A program made the translations under genes and the position numbers. A stretch of DNA of 7,079 nt, taken from contig JAQICF010000211.1 of assembly GCA_027858795.1 (NCBI GenBank), positions 1 through 7,079 on the forward strand, given 5' to 3'. Position 1 is the first letter of the stretch, and every line of letters starts with the position of its first letter. Source of the stretch: Candidatus Delongbacteria bacterium (lineage in GTDB: Bacteria; Delongbacteria; UBA4055). The notes under the pieces are model-generated. The model saw nothing but the letters and a program-made list of their open reading frames with translations. It searched no databases and was not told where the DNA came from. Shown in pieces: positions 1 to 5,875 of this stretch.

Positions 1-348
1 ATGCTGGCTTCAAAGCTGATAGCAACGGCTTTTCTTTTTATTATAGCTATGTATCCTGCTTTCTGGATACTAATTCCTCTTTATGTGATCAGAGGAGCAT
101 TGATGAATTCAGCTCAACCTCTCAGCCGTTCTATACTTATGGATGCTGTGCCTAAAAAACACAGAGGCAAGTGGAGTTCAGTAAGTGTAATATCCTGGGG
201 ATTATTTTGGAACGCATCAGCAATGATCGGTGGATTCCTGATTGGAGAGGATAATTTCCAATTATGTTTCCTTGTAACGGCATGTGTTTATGCTGTTGGT
301 TCTATTCCTCTCTTTTTTCTAATTCCGTTGGTGAATAAGGAGATTTAG
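1..348 (+). CDS. Major facilitator superfamily (MFS) transporter, C-terminal fragment
   Basis: This is the 3' end of a membrane transporter gene; the reading frame is open from the first base, so the ATG there is more likely an internal methionine than the true start. The 115 visible residues hold about four hydrophobic segments (roughly 3-20, 22-47, 62-82 and 86-110). Between the second and third lies a short basic loop, VPKKHRGKW (50-58), followed by a small-residue-rich helix ending in IGGFLIG. That basic R-x-G loop followed by a glycine-rich helix is typical of the last transmembrane helices of MFS carriers, which have 12 helices and about 400 residues. The substrate cannot be told from this part. 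The TAG stop overlaps the TAA stop of the convergent gene by 4 bp. The MFS call is by motif and hydrophobicity pattern only; the family is fairly secure, the subfamily unknown. Confidence 0.75.
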   Translation: MLASKLIATAFLFIIAMYPAFWILIPLYVIRGALMNSAQPLSRSILMDAVPKKHRGKWSSVSVISWGLFWNASAMIGGFLIGEDNFQLCFLVTACVYAVGSIPLFFLIPLVNKEI

Positions 349-1586
349 GTTTGCATTACTCTCGCTTGTTTGATCTTATCATAATCTTTATTTCTTAAAA
401 TTGACTTCCAAGAAAAATAAATTATACTAAGATTTATAAAAACTATTAGTATGGCACAAATACCTAAAGGATAAACTTTAATAGGCTCAAATAATATATT
501 ATTACCTAAAATTATCAACAAAGCTGAAGGTATCGTTTTTAAAAATCTGGTTAGGTATCGCCTAATTGTAACTTTAAGGCATATTGTCTCAAAATCAATT
601 CTTGATAAACCTGTGCATACAAATAGAAACTCAAATTTATTCTTTTGTTTGAAAAACCTAGGTGTGTTTACTAGAGCTAAAAATCCAAAGTAAACAACAA
701 ATGCTATTGTAAGTGTTTTTAAAGACCATTCTTGAATAAAATAGATATAAGTAATAGAGTATAAAACCCCTCCAAACAACCAAGGATAAGTAAAAACAGG
801 GCCAAAGAGAGTTATATTAAATAATTTGAAGTACCGTTCGCTCAACTTTACTTTTTTAAGTTTGCTTAAAACAGCTTTGTTTTTATTTACATAGAAGTTA
901 TCTATAATATTCTGTAGAGATTCTGCCTTTTTACCTAAACCTACAGTTCTGAAATCTTTTTTGAAGTTTAGGTTAATATAATTATTTAGAAAATTAATTA
1001 ATTGATAGAAAAAAATAATTAAGAAACCTCCGATTATAGCAGTATACAGAACTGGTCGTTTAATAGGGTCTTTTATTGAAACTAAAGGAGCACTAATGCT
1101 AAAAATTAGAAAAAAGATTTTAAAAAACCAATATTTATTAGATTGGTACACCGATAAGATGTCAAAAAAGTATAATGACATATAAACTGATAAAAACCAC
1201 AAATTTAGCATTGTAAATAATACTAAACTTTGAGAATCTGAAACACCTAGAATAAATACTGCCCAAATATATATTATGAGAAGAATTAAAAAACTAAAAG
1301 CCAAAGTTTTTTTCCTTATTTTAGGTATCATTAGAAAAATATCCAAATTTATTCTTCCTCTCATAAAACCAAAAACCAATCCGTATGAACCAATTACTAG
1401 TAGAGTAAATCCCATTCTGAAAATTATTTGTGCTATCGTTATATCCTTATTAGAAAACAGAGCTGCACCAGGTTGTAAAAACTGAAACTTGTATACCATT
1501 ACTAATACCATCATTAGAATAAAACTAATGCTAATTTTGGGTATCAATTTGAATATGTATTTAAACATTTGTAAATAAGCTTTCAT
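345..1586 (-). CDS. ABC transporter permease-like membrane protein, second of a tandem pair
   Basis: A 413-residue, highly hydrophobic protein with about ten predicted membrane segments (roughly 17-33, 53-73, 97-115, 119-143, 155-170, 178-198, 263-283, 290-306, 347-364 and 371-391). A basic, presumably cytoplasmic, loop of about 60 residues (202-262) separates two halves. It is a paralogue of the protein encoded just upstream: both begin MKAYLQ, share a motif after the second membrane segment (FLMIPKIRKK at 84-93 here), and end in a W-K basic tail. Being last in an operon with a GntR repressor and an ABC ATPase, it is most likely a membrane subunit of that ABC transporter, comparable in position to YtrC/YtrD of Bacillus though longer. 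A GGAG ribosome-binding site lies 6 nt before the ATG, and the gap to the preceding gene is 14 nt. No conserved permease family was recognised from residues alone; the role rests on context. Substrate and direction of transport are unknown. Confidence 0.75.
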   Translation of the reverse strand: MKAYLQMFKYIFKLIPKISISFILMMVLVMVYKFQFLQPGAALFSNKDITIAQIIFRMGFTLLVIGSYGLVFGFMRGRINLDIFLMIPKIRKKTLAFSFLILLIIYIWAVFILGVSDSQSLVLFTMLNLWFLSVYMSLYFFDILSVYQSNKYWFFKIFFLIFSISAPLVSIKDPIKRPVLYTAIIGGFLIIFFYQLINFLNNYINLNFKKDFRTVGLGKKAESLQNIIDNFYVNKNKAVLSKLKKVKLSERYFKLFNITLFGPVFTYPWLFGGVLYSITYIYFIQEWSLKTLTIAFVVYFGFLALVNTPRFFKQKNKFEFLFVCTGLSRIDFETICLKVTIRRYLTRFLKTIPSALLIILGNNILFEPIKVYPLGICAILIVFINLSIIYFSWKSILRNKDYDKIKQARVMQT

Positions 1587-1600
1587 ACTAATCTCCGACT

Positions 1601-2812
1601 TTATTTAGCAGATACTATACTTTGATTAAAATTCTGCTTCCACTTTAAATATATTATGGCGAATCCAACAAGAAAGCACATTATTGGTAAAACAATATGA
1701 AGTAGAGGGTTGAATTCACTTTGTACTTTAAAAAATATTCTCCAGCTGTAAAAACCAACAAAGAATAATACAAAGAACATTAACCTTGAATAGTACCAAA
1801 AAACAGTGTGTAAAATATCTTTAACAAAATCTTTACGCTTACGAACTGTCTTTAAAAATATATTCTCTAAAATGTCATTTTTCTTAAAAGCTTTTGAGAC
1901 TTGAATTGCTATCATCAGTATAATTAAACCAATTAAGATAGCACCTGTTATAAATCCAGTTAAATTGTAAAGAAATGGAATAATGAACGAAGATACAAAC
2001 CATACTACAATAAAGAGTATTATATTTCCTGTGTACTTGTAAAGGCTGAACTGATACAGTTTGATATAATCGAATCGACTTGGATTAGTTGAAATTTTCT
2101 TCAACAATTTTTTAATACTTTTTTCTTTACCTTCTGAGCCAAAAACAGATCCAAAGTCACCTTCTAAATAATACCTGATACCTTTTTTTTCTGTAGACTC
2201 GATCTCTTTATAATTGGTAAAATGATTTATAAAATTTCTAAAATGGATAAATACAATAAGAAGCAAATAACCTATTATTATTGGCGTTCTGAATTCTTTG
2301 AAAACAGAAGTTAAGTATGGCGCCCATAAGATCCCAAACTGAAAAGCAATTTTTAGAAGAAGGTATTTTTTACTATTATAAATATATTTAAAACCCCAAA
2401 GTATAACGAGTAGTAATGATAGGTACCATATGAAAACGAATGAATATAAAACTATGAATTTCCACTCCATTATTCCTAAAACTAATATAGACCAGATAAA
2501 AAATAATGATATCAGCGAACCCTTATAGAGTATAATTTTATTCCTGATATCAGGCACAGTTAAAAACATGTTGGATTTTAATATACCCTTGAGTTGCCAA
2601 ATAATACTTAATGGAACTACAATTTGAATCATTGTGAATAAGAGTATTAATGGTATATCAATAGCTGGTTCGGTGATTTCTAAGAGTTTATTTCCCATTC
2701 CTACATACAAGAACTTGTATAATGTTATTAGAACAATTAGAATTACGGGAATTATGAATTTGATTCCGTACTTCTGCAAATCGTATTTAAGAAGCTGTAA
2801 ATATGCTTTCAT
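1601..2812 (-). CDS. ABC transporter permease-like membrane protein, first of a tandem pair
   Basis: A 403-residue polytopic membrane protein with about ten hydrophobic segments (roughly 18-37, 52-73, 96-115, 118-140, 152-168, 177-191, 262-282, 286-306, 337-357 and 369-389). A charged loop at 200-258 divides it in two, as in the downstream paralogue. Shared features with that protein include the N-terminal MKAYLQ, the motif FLTVPDIRNK at 83-92, an aromatic-rich fourth segment, and a C-terminal IIY-x-KWK stretch. It follows the ATPase gene by 13 nt and has a GAGG ribosome-binding motif 5 nt before its ATG, so it is almost certainly cotranscribed. The two paralogues with one ATPase suggest a transporter of two different membrane subunits and an ATPase dimer. 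This is inference by analogy with YtrBCD. It lacks the large extracellular loop of MacB/FtsX-type permeases. The substrate is unknown. Confidence 0.75.
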   Translation of the reverse strand: MKAYLQLLKYDLQKYGIKFIIPVILIVLITLYKFLYVGMGNKLLEITEPAIDIPLILLFTMIQIVVPLSIIWQLKGILKSNMFLTVPDIRNKIILYKGSLISLFFIWSILVLGIMEWKFIVLYSFVFIWYLSLLLVILWGFKYIYNSKKYLLLKIAFQFGILWAPYLTSVFKEFRTPIIIGYLLLIVFIHFRNFINHFTNYKEIESTEKKGIRYYLEGDFGSVFGSEGKEKSIKKLLKKISTNPSRFDYIKLYQFSLYKYTGNIILFIVVWFVSSFIIPFLYNLTGFITGAILIGLIILMIAIQVSKAFKKNDILENIFLKTVRKRKDFVKDILHTVFWYYSRLMFFVLFFVGFYSWRIFFKVQSEFNPLLHIVLPIMCFLVGFAIIYLKWKQNFNQSIVSAK

Positions 2813-2825
2813 TATTACCTCAATG

Positions 2826-3716
2826 TTATTTGTTCAATTCTAAGAATATGTCTTCAAGGTTCATTTGCTCAACAGTGATCTTTGCAGGTAGTTGATACTC
2901 AAGTCTTTTTATTTCTTCTTCGCTTATTCCATTAACAGTAATAATGCCAACTTTACCTGAAATATTTTTACTAATAATGTTGTCACAAGATATTTGATCT
3001 TTTTTTAATTCTATATCAGATTGAACATGTAACTTTACAACCGTTTCTTTTAGAGTAGAAAGATCACCCATATATTTTATTTCATTATCTTTTAATAGTG
3101 CAACATCAGCAGCTATCCTTTCCAGGTCAGATGTAATATGAGTTGAAAACAACATTGTACTACCTGAGTCGAGATTTATATCAATAAGCTCTTTTATAAA
3201 AGATCTACGAGCAACTGGATCAAGGCTTGCGACCGGTTCATCAAAAATATACAGTTCTGGTTCATGTCCCATAGCTAAAATAATAGCAACTTTCTGCTTT
3301 TCACCTTCAGATAGATTCTTAAATTTGGCATTAGGATCGATATGCCAATCTTTCAATAGTTTAGACACTTTTTCATTATTCCATTTATCATAGAATACAC
3401 TGACATATTCTATAATTGCCGCAGCAGTCATCCATCCGTCAAACATATTGATAGTTTGAGGAACATAACCGATCTTTTGTTTTATTTCGGCAGGCAGATC
3501 CCATGAATCTGCATCAAATAAGCTGGCTTTTCCGGTATCCAATTTTAATAACCCTAATAATCCTTTTATCATGGTAGTTTTACCAGAACCGTTCTTACCA
3601 ACTAAACCCATGATAGTCCCTTTCTTTATCGATAGATCAATATTCTTAAGAACAGTTTTATCATCATAACTTTTACTTACGTTATCTAATTTTAGTACTA
3701 TTTTATTATTTTCCAT
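2826..3716 (-). CDS. ABC transporter ATP-binding protein (YtrB-like)
   Basis: The nucleotide-binding subunit expected to power the two downstream permeases from the cytoplasmic face. From the chosen start it has 296 residues with all ATPase motifs in order: Walker A GKNGSGKT (40-47), Q-loop glutamine 87 in GYVPQ, signature LSEGE (135-139, a variant of LSGGQ), Walker B LYIFDE (155-160) with catalytic Glu160, D-loop SLD (164-166) and H-loop His193. A C-terminal extension of about 80 residues ends in an EDIF-LEL motif (288-294), common in exporter-type BcrA/YtrB ATPases. The frame is open 29 codons further upstream to position 3803. I chose the ATG at 3716 because it has a GGAG motif 7 nt ahead and the family fold starts within a few residues of it (LKLDNVSKSY). 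This start overlaps the end of the repressor gene by 11 bp, implying translational coupling. Family assignment is secure; the exporter role is inferred. Confidence 0.95.
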   Translation of the reverse strand: MENNKIVLKLDNVSKSYDDKTVLKNIDLSIKKGTIMGLVGKNGSGKTTMIKGLLGLLKLDTGKASLFDADSWDLPAEIKQKIGYVPQTINMFDGWMTAAAIIEYVSVFYDKWNNEKVSKLLKDWHIDPNAKFKNLSEGEKQKVAIILAMGHEPELYIFDEPVASLDPVARRSFIKELIDINLDSGSTMLFSTHITSDLERIAADVALLKDNEIKYMGDLSTLKETVVKLHVQSDIELKKDQISCDNIISKNISGKVGIITVNGISEEEIKRLEYQLPAKITVEQMNLEDIFLELNK

Positions 3717-4113
3717 TTTTATGCTCCATAAGTTTTGATAATAATTCAACGATCTTATCTTTTGGCAAATTAAGTTGTTTAGCCTGTTCTGCGATATTTT
3801 CAATACTAGGCTTTATTAACTCTAATCTTTCTTTAATTGTTTTGGTGTTTTCAGTGCTTGAAGCTACGACCATTCCTTTTCCTCGCCTTCGTTCAAGAAT
3901 ATTAGAAGCTTCAAGTGTACTATATGCTTTAGATACTGTCATAGGGTTGACTTCAAAATGGGTTGCGACCTTCCTTACAGAAGGTATTTCATCTCCCGGA
4001 GATAAATGACCACTGGCGACGAGTCTTTCAGCTTGATCAACGATCTGTTTATATATTGGAACACCAGAACTCGGATGTATCTGAAAGTATATTTCGTTTT
4101 TATTTTCACTCAT
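3706..4113 (-). CDS. GntR-family transcriptional regulator, YtrA subfamily
   Basis: A 135-residue DNA-binding protein. Residues about 15-83 form the GntR winged helix-turn-helix: the core runs from SPGDEIPSVRKVA (38-50) through NPMTVSKAY (56-64) to the wing ERRRGKGMVV (74-83). The rest (about 92-130) is a short helical tail, enough for dimerisation but with no room for an effector-binding domain. That short layout is what defines the YtrA subfamily, and family members usually repress the ABC transporter operon they head. Here the gene is first in such an operon and overlaps the ATPase gene by 11 bp. An AGGA motif lies 7 nt before the ATG. The upstream region contains a TTGACA -35 and an inverted repeat over the -10 region, consistent with autorepression. 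In Bacillus, YtrA-type systems respond to certain cell-wall-active peptides; what signal acts here is not visible. Confidence 0.92.
   Translation of the reverse strand: MSENKNEIYFQIHPSSGVPIYKQIVDQAERLVASGHLSPGDEIPSVRKVATHFEVNPMTVSKAYSTLEASNILERRRGKGMVVASSTENTKTIKERLELIKPSIENIAEQAKQLNLPKDKIVELLSKLMEHKNGK
3724..3727 (-). promoter_or_regulatory. Ribosome-binding site deciding the ATPase start
   Basis: On the minus strand GGAG stands 7 nt before the ATG at 3716, inside the last codons of the GntR-family gene. It supports the internal start over the longer open frame beginning at 3803, whose extra 29 residues are not part of the ABC fold. Confidence 0.7.
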
Positions 4114-4138
4114 AATATCGTCCTTAATTACTGTGTTG

Positions 4139-4160
4139 GTGTATTGGTAAGGTAATACAC
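4139..4160. promoter_or_regulatory. Probable operator of the GntR/YtrA-type repressor
   Basis: A perfect inverted repeat, GTGTATT at 4139-4145 and AATACAC at 4154-4160, with an 8-nt spacer. It sits 26 nt upstream of the repressor gene and starts 11 nt after the -35 hexamer, so a dimer bound here would cover the -10 and start point. As I recall, the Bacillus subtilis YtrA operator is an inverted repeat AGTGTA/TACACT with a spacer of about 13 nt; this site reads GTGTA-N12-TACAC, so arms and spacing nearly match. Operator function is inferred from symmetry, place and that resemblance. Confidence 0.7.
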
Positions 4161-4177
4161 TATTGAAGATCTGTCAA
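4149..4177 (-). promoter_or_regulatory. Promoter of the GntR-ABC operon
   Basis: On the minus strand a consensus -35, TTGACA, lies at 4172-4177. At 17-nt spacing the -10 would be TACCTT (4149-4154), a poor match with three of six bases. That would start transcription near 4142 with a leader of about 28 nt. The -10 falls inside the inverted repeat. The -35 is convincing; the exact -10 is uncertain. Confidence 0.5.
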
Positions 4178-4200
4178 GTGATATTTGATTAGGAGGGAGG

Positions 4201-4224
4201 ATATCCCAAAGGGATATGTTTTTT
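4201..4224 (+). terminator. Terminator-like hairpin with T-run on the plus strand
   Basis: Hairpin ATATCCC-AAA-GGGATAT is followed one base later by six T residues (4219-4224), which is an intrinsic-terminator shape in the plus direction. No plus-strand gene ends here, since both flanking genes run the other way. It could stop antisense transcription entering the 3' end of recQ or be coincidental to the twin-hairpin element. Confidence 0.3.
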
Positions 4225-4246
4225 CTCCACAGGTTGAAACCTGTGG
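4201..4246. repeat. Twin perfect hairpins, possibly a REP-like palindromic element
   Basis: Two adjacent inverted repeats fill the gap between recQ and the GntR operon. The first is ATATCCC-AAA-GGGATAT (4201-4217, 7-bp stem). The second is CCACAGGT-TGAA-ACCTGTGG (4227-4246, 8-bp stem, extendable to 9). They are separated by GTTTTTTCT. Neither is followed by a T-run on the minus strand, the strand on which both neighbouring genes are read, so neither is a standard terminator for recQ. Paired short GC-rich palindromes just past a stop codon are the usual setting for REP/BIME-type elements; only one copy is in this window, so repetition in the genome is inference. Confidence 0.5.
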
Positions 4247-4255
4247 TTATGGGGG

Positions 4256-5755
4256 TTAAATTACGTTGTGATAGTCCGCGATTTTCGCTAAGAATATACT
4301 TCCGTATTTCTTTAATTTAACTTCTCCGACACCGTTGATTGACAAAAATTCTACCGAATTCTTCGGAAGTTTTGATGCCATATCCTTTAAAGTAACATCA
4401 GAAAAGACTATATATGGTGGCATGTTTTCTTCATCAGCCACTTTCTTTCTTAATATTCTTAAAATTTCAAATAAATCCTGGTCAAAATCACCCTGCAGAA
4501 TTTCACGAGATTTTCGACCCTTAGATTTTAGATCCTTTCCTTTGCTGTAAGATATCGCTTCAATTTCTTCAGAAGGAATACATACATCACACATCTCACA
4601 ATTACCGATATCGTATTCTTCACCAAAATAATTTAATAAATATTTTCTTCTACATTCATTGTTCGAGCTAAAATTAATAACATCCCTTAATTTTCTATAT
4701 GCGGTCTTTTGGAATTTTTCATCCTCGATTTGTTTGATAAAATAGTCATGTTTTATTTTATCACCATAACTGAAAAACAAGATACAATCACTTGGTAAAC
4801 CATCTCTTCCGGCTCTACCTGTTTCCTGATAATAACCTTCAATGCTTTTAGGTAGATCATAATGGATCACAAAACGAACATTTGGTTTATCAATACCCAT
4901 ACCAAAAGCGATAGTAGCTACAATTACCTCTACATCATCTTTGATGAACTTTCTCTGATTATGAATTCGAACTTCAGAGGATAATCCTGCATGATAAGGT
5001 AATGCTCGAATACCTTCATTTTGTAACCTTTCTGATATCTTATCTACTGATTTTCTGCTCTGACAATAAATAATCCCTGAATCTTCGGTATGATTTCTCA
5101 AATAATACAGTATGTGTTCATATGTTTTCTTCTTAGGCATAACACGATAAAGCAGATTTTTTCTATTTACGCTTGCTTTGTAAATTTTTGAATTTTCCAT
5201 ATTTAATTGTCGTATAATATCATTTTGAACCTGAGGGATTGCTGTTGAAGTAAGTGCGATCAAGGGAGTATTTGGAAAATGTTCTTTTAGTTGGTTTAAT
5301 TTGCTATATTCCAGACGAAAATCGTGCCCCCATTCAGAAATACAATGTGCTTCATCTATAGCTATTAAACTTATTTTTAACTGATGCAAGAAATTAAGGA
5401 ATTTTGGCGTCATAATTCTTTCTGGGGCTACATATAAAAGCTTAATTTCTTTATTTATTAACTGTCTTCTTATTTTATCTATTTCATCATAATCCATGCC
5501 ACTATTGATTGAAACTGCAGAGATTCCGATAGACTGCAAATAGTCAACTTGGTCTTTCATAAGGGAGATGAGCGGAGAAATGACAATGGTTAGACCATCA
5601 TTCATTACAGCAGGTAACTGATAACAAAGTGACTTGCCACCACCAGTTGGCATTAAGACTAGCGCATCATTATTATTGAGAATATCCCCAATTATTTCTT
5701 TTTGTAAGGGGTGGAAATCTGTGAAGCCGAAGTATTTTTGTAATGATTTATGCAT
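4256..5755 (-). CDS. recQ: ATP-dependent DNA helicase RecQ, compact form without RQC winged helix
   Basis: A 3'-5' superfamily 2 DNA helicase for recombination and replication-fork repair, 499 residues against about 600 in Escherichia coli RecQ. Visible in order are motif 0 (FHPLQKEII, Gln18), Walker A TGGGKS (37-42), motif Ia SPLISLMKDQ (60-69), DEAH (134-137) running into the aromatic-rich loop HCISEWGHDFR, motif III LTSTA (168-172), and motif VI QETGRAGRDG (310-319). The zinc cysteines are C368, C386, C389 and C392. After them comes a charged linker of only about 30 residues and then a clear HRDC domain (about 424-494, with LRILRKK, MPPYIVFSD, and INGVGEVKLKKYG). The winged-helix half of the RQC region, about 100 residues, is therefore missing, with the frame intact. 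Leu148 replaces the proline usual in FRPEY. An AGGA motif lies 6 nt before the ATG and a good promoter lies upstream. RecQ identity is very secure. Confidence 0.97.
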   Translation of the reverse strand: MHKSLQKYFGFTDFHPLQKEIIGDILNNNDALVLMPTGGGKSLCYQLPAVMNDGLTIVISPLISLMKDQVDYLQSIGISAVSINSGMDYDEIDKIRRQLINKEIKLLYVAPERIMTPKFLNFLHQLKISLIAIDEAHCISEWGHDFRLEYSKLNQLKEHFPNTPLIALTSTAIPQVQNDIIRQLNMENSKIYKASVNRKNLLYRVMPKKKTYEHILYYLRNHTEDSGIIYCQSRKSVDKISERLQNEGIRALPYHAGLSSEVRIHNQRKFIKDDVEVIVATIAFGMGIDKPNVRFVIHYDLPKSIEGYYQETGRAGRDGLPSDCILFFSYGDKIKHDYFIKQIEDEKFQKTAYRKLRDVINFSSNNECRRKYLLNYFGEEYDIGNCEMCDVCIPSEEIEAISYSKGKDLKSKGRKSREILQGDFDQDLFEILRILRKKVADEENMPPYIVFSDVTLKDMASKLPKNSVEFLSINGVGEVKLKKYGSIFLAKIADYHNVI

Positions 5756-5781
5756 AAAGTATCCTATTATCCCGTTTTTTT

Positions 5782-5810
5782 ATTCTAATATACAACAAGC
5801 AAAGTGTCAT
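5782..5810 (-). promoter_or_regulatory. Sigma70-like promoter of recQ
   Basis: On the minus strand ATGACA (5805-5810) and TAGAAT (5782-5787) are spaced by 17 nt, each matching five of six consensus bases. Transcription would start at an A near 5775, giving a leader of about 20 nt containing the AGGA ribosome-binding motif. This makes recQ independent of the yeiH-like gene upstream. Confidence 0.65.
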
Positions 5811-5875
5811 ATAGTGACCTTCAACTTAATTATATTCATTTTCTTTGTAATTAATTCAAAAAGATCATTACCTAA

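Noticed and set aside
1..348. A complete small membrane protein starting at base 1
   Set aside because: The ATG is at the window edge, and the sequence matches the last helices of a 12-helix MFS carrier, so a truncated view of a longer gene is far likelier.
1276..1485. Plus-strand open frame of 69 codons
   Set aside because: Antisense to the permease coding sequence; no family resemblance, and it looks like a shadow of the real gene. The same holds for plus-strand frames at 2634-2843, 4335-4550, 5634-5879 and 6363-6683.
3717..3803. N-terminal extension of the ABC ATPase by 29 residues
   Set aside because: The extra stretch lies wholly inside the GntR gene, is not part of the ABC fold, and the ATG at 3716 has a well-placed GGAG motif.
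3914..3940. AGTGTA followed after 14 nt by TACTGT inside the GntR gene, as a second operator
   Set aside because: The right arm does not match the TACACT expected for the inverted repeat, and it lies in conserved helix-turn-helix coding sequence.
4227..4246. Hairpin after the recQ stop as its intrinsic terminator
   Set aside because: On the minus strand the stem is followed by an A-rich run, not a T-run, so it lacks the key part of an intrinsic terminator.
345..5755. RecQ plus the neighbouring membrane proteins as a defence island
   Set aside because: The neighbours form a standard repressor-ABC operon with its own promoter; no nuclease, methylase, reverse transcriptase or toxin gene is present.
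5806..5818. Inverted repeat GTCA-N5-TGAC over the -35 of recQ as an operator
   Set aside because: Arms of only 4 bp are expected by chance in a sequence of this length; no regulator is linked to it.
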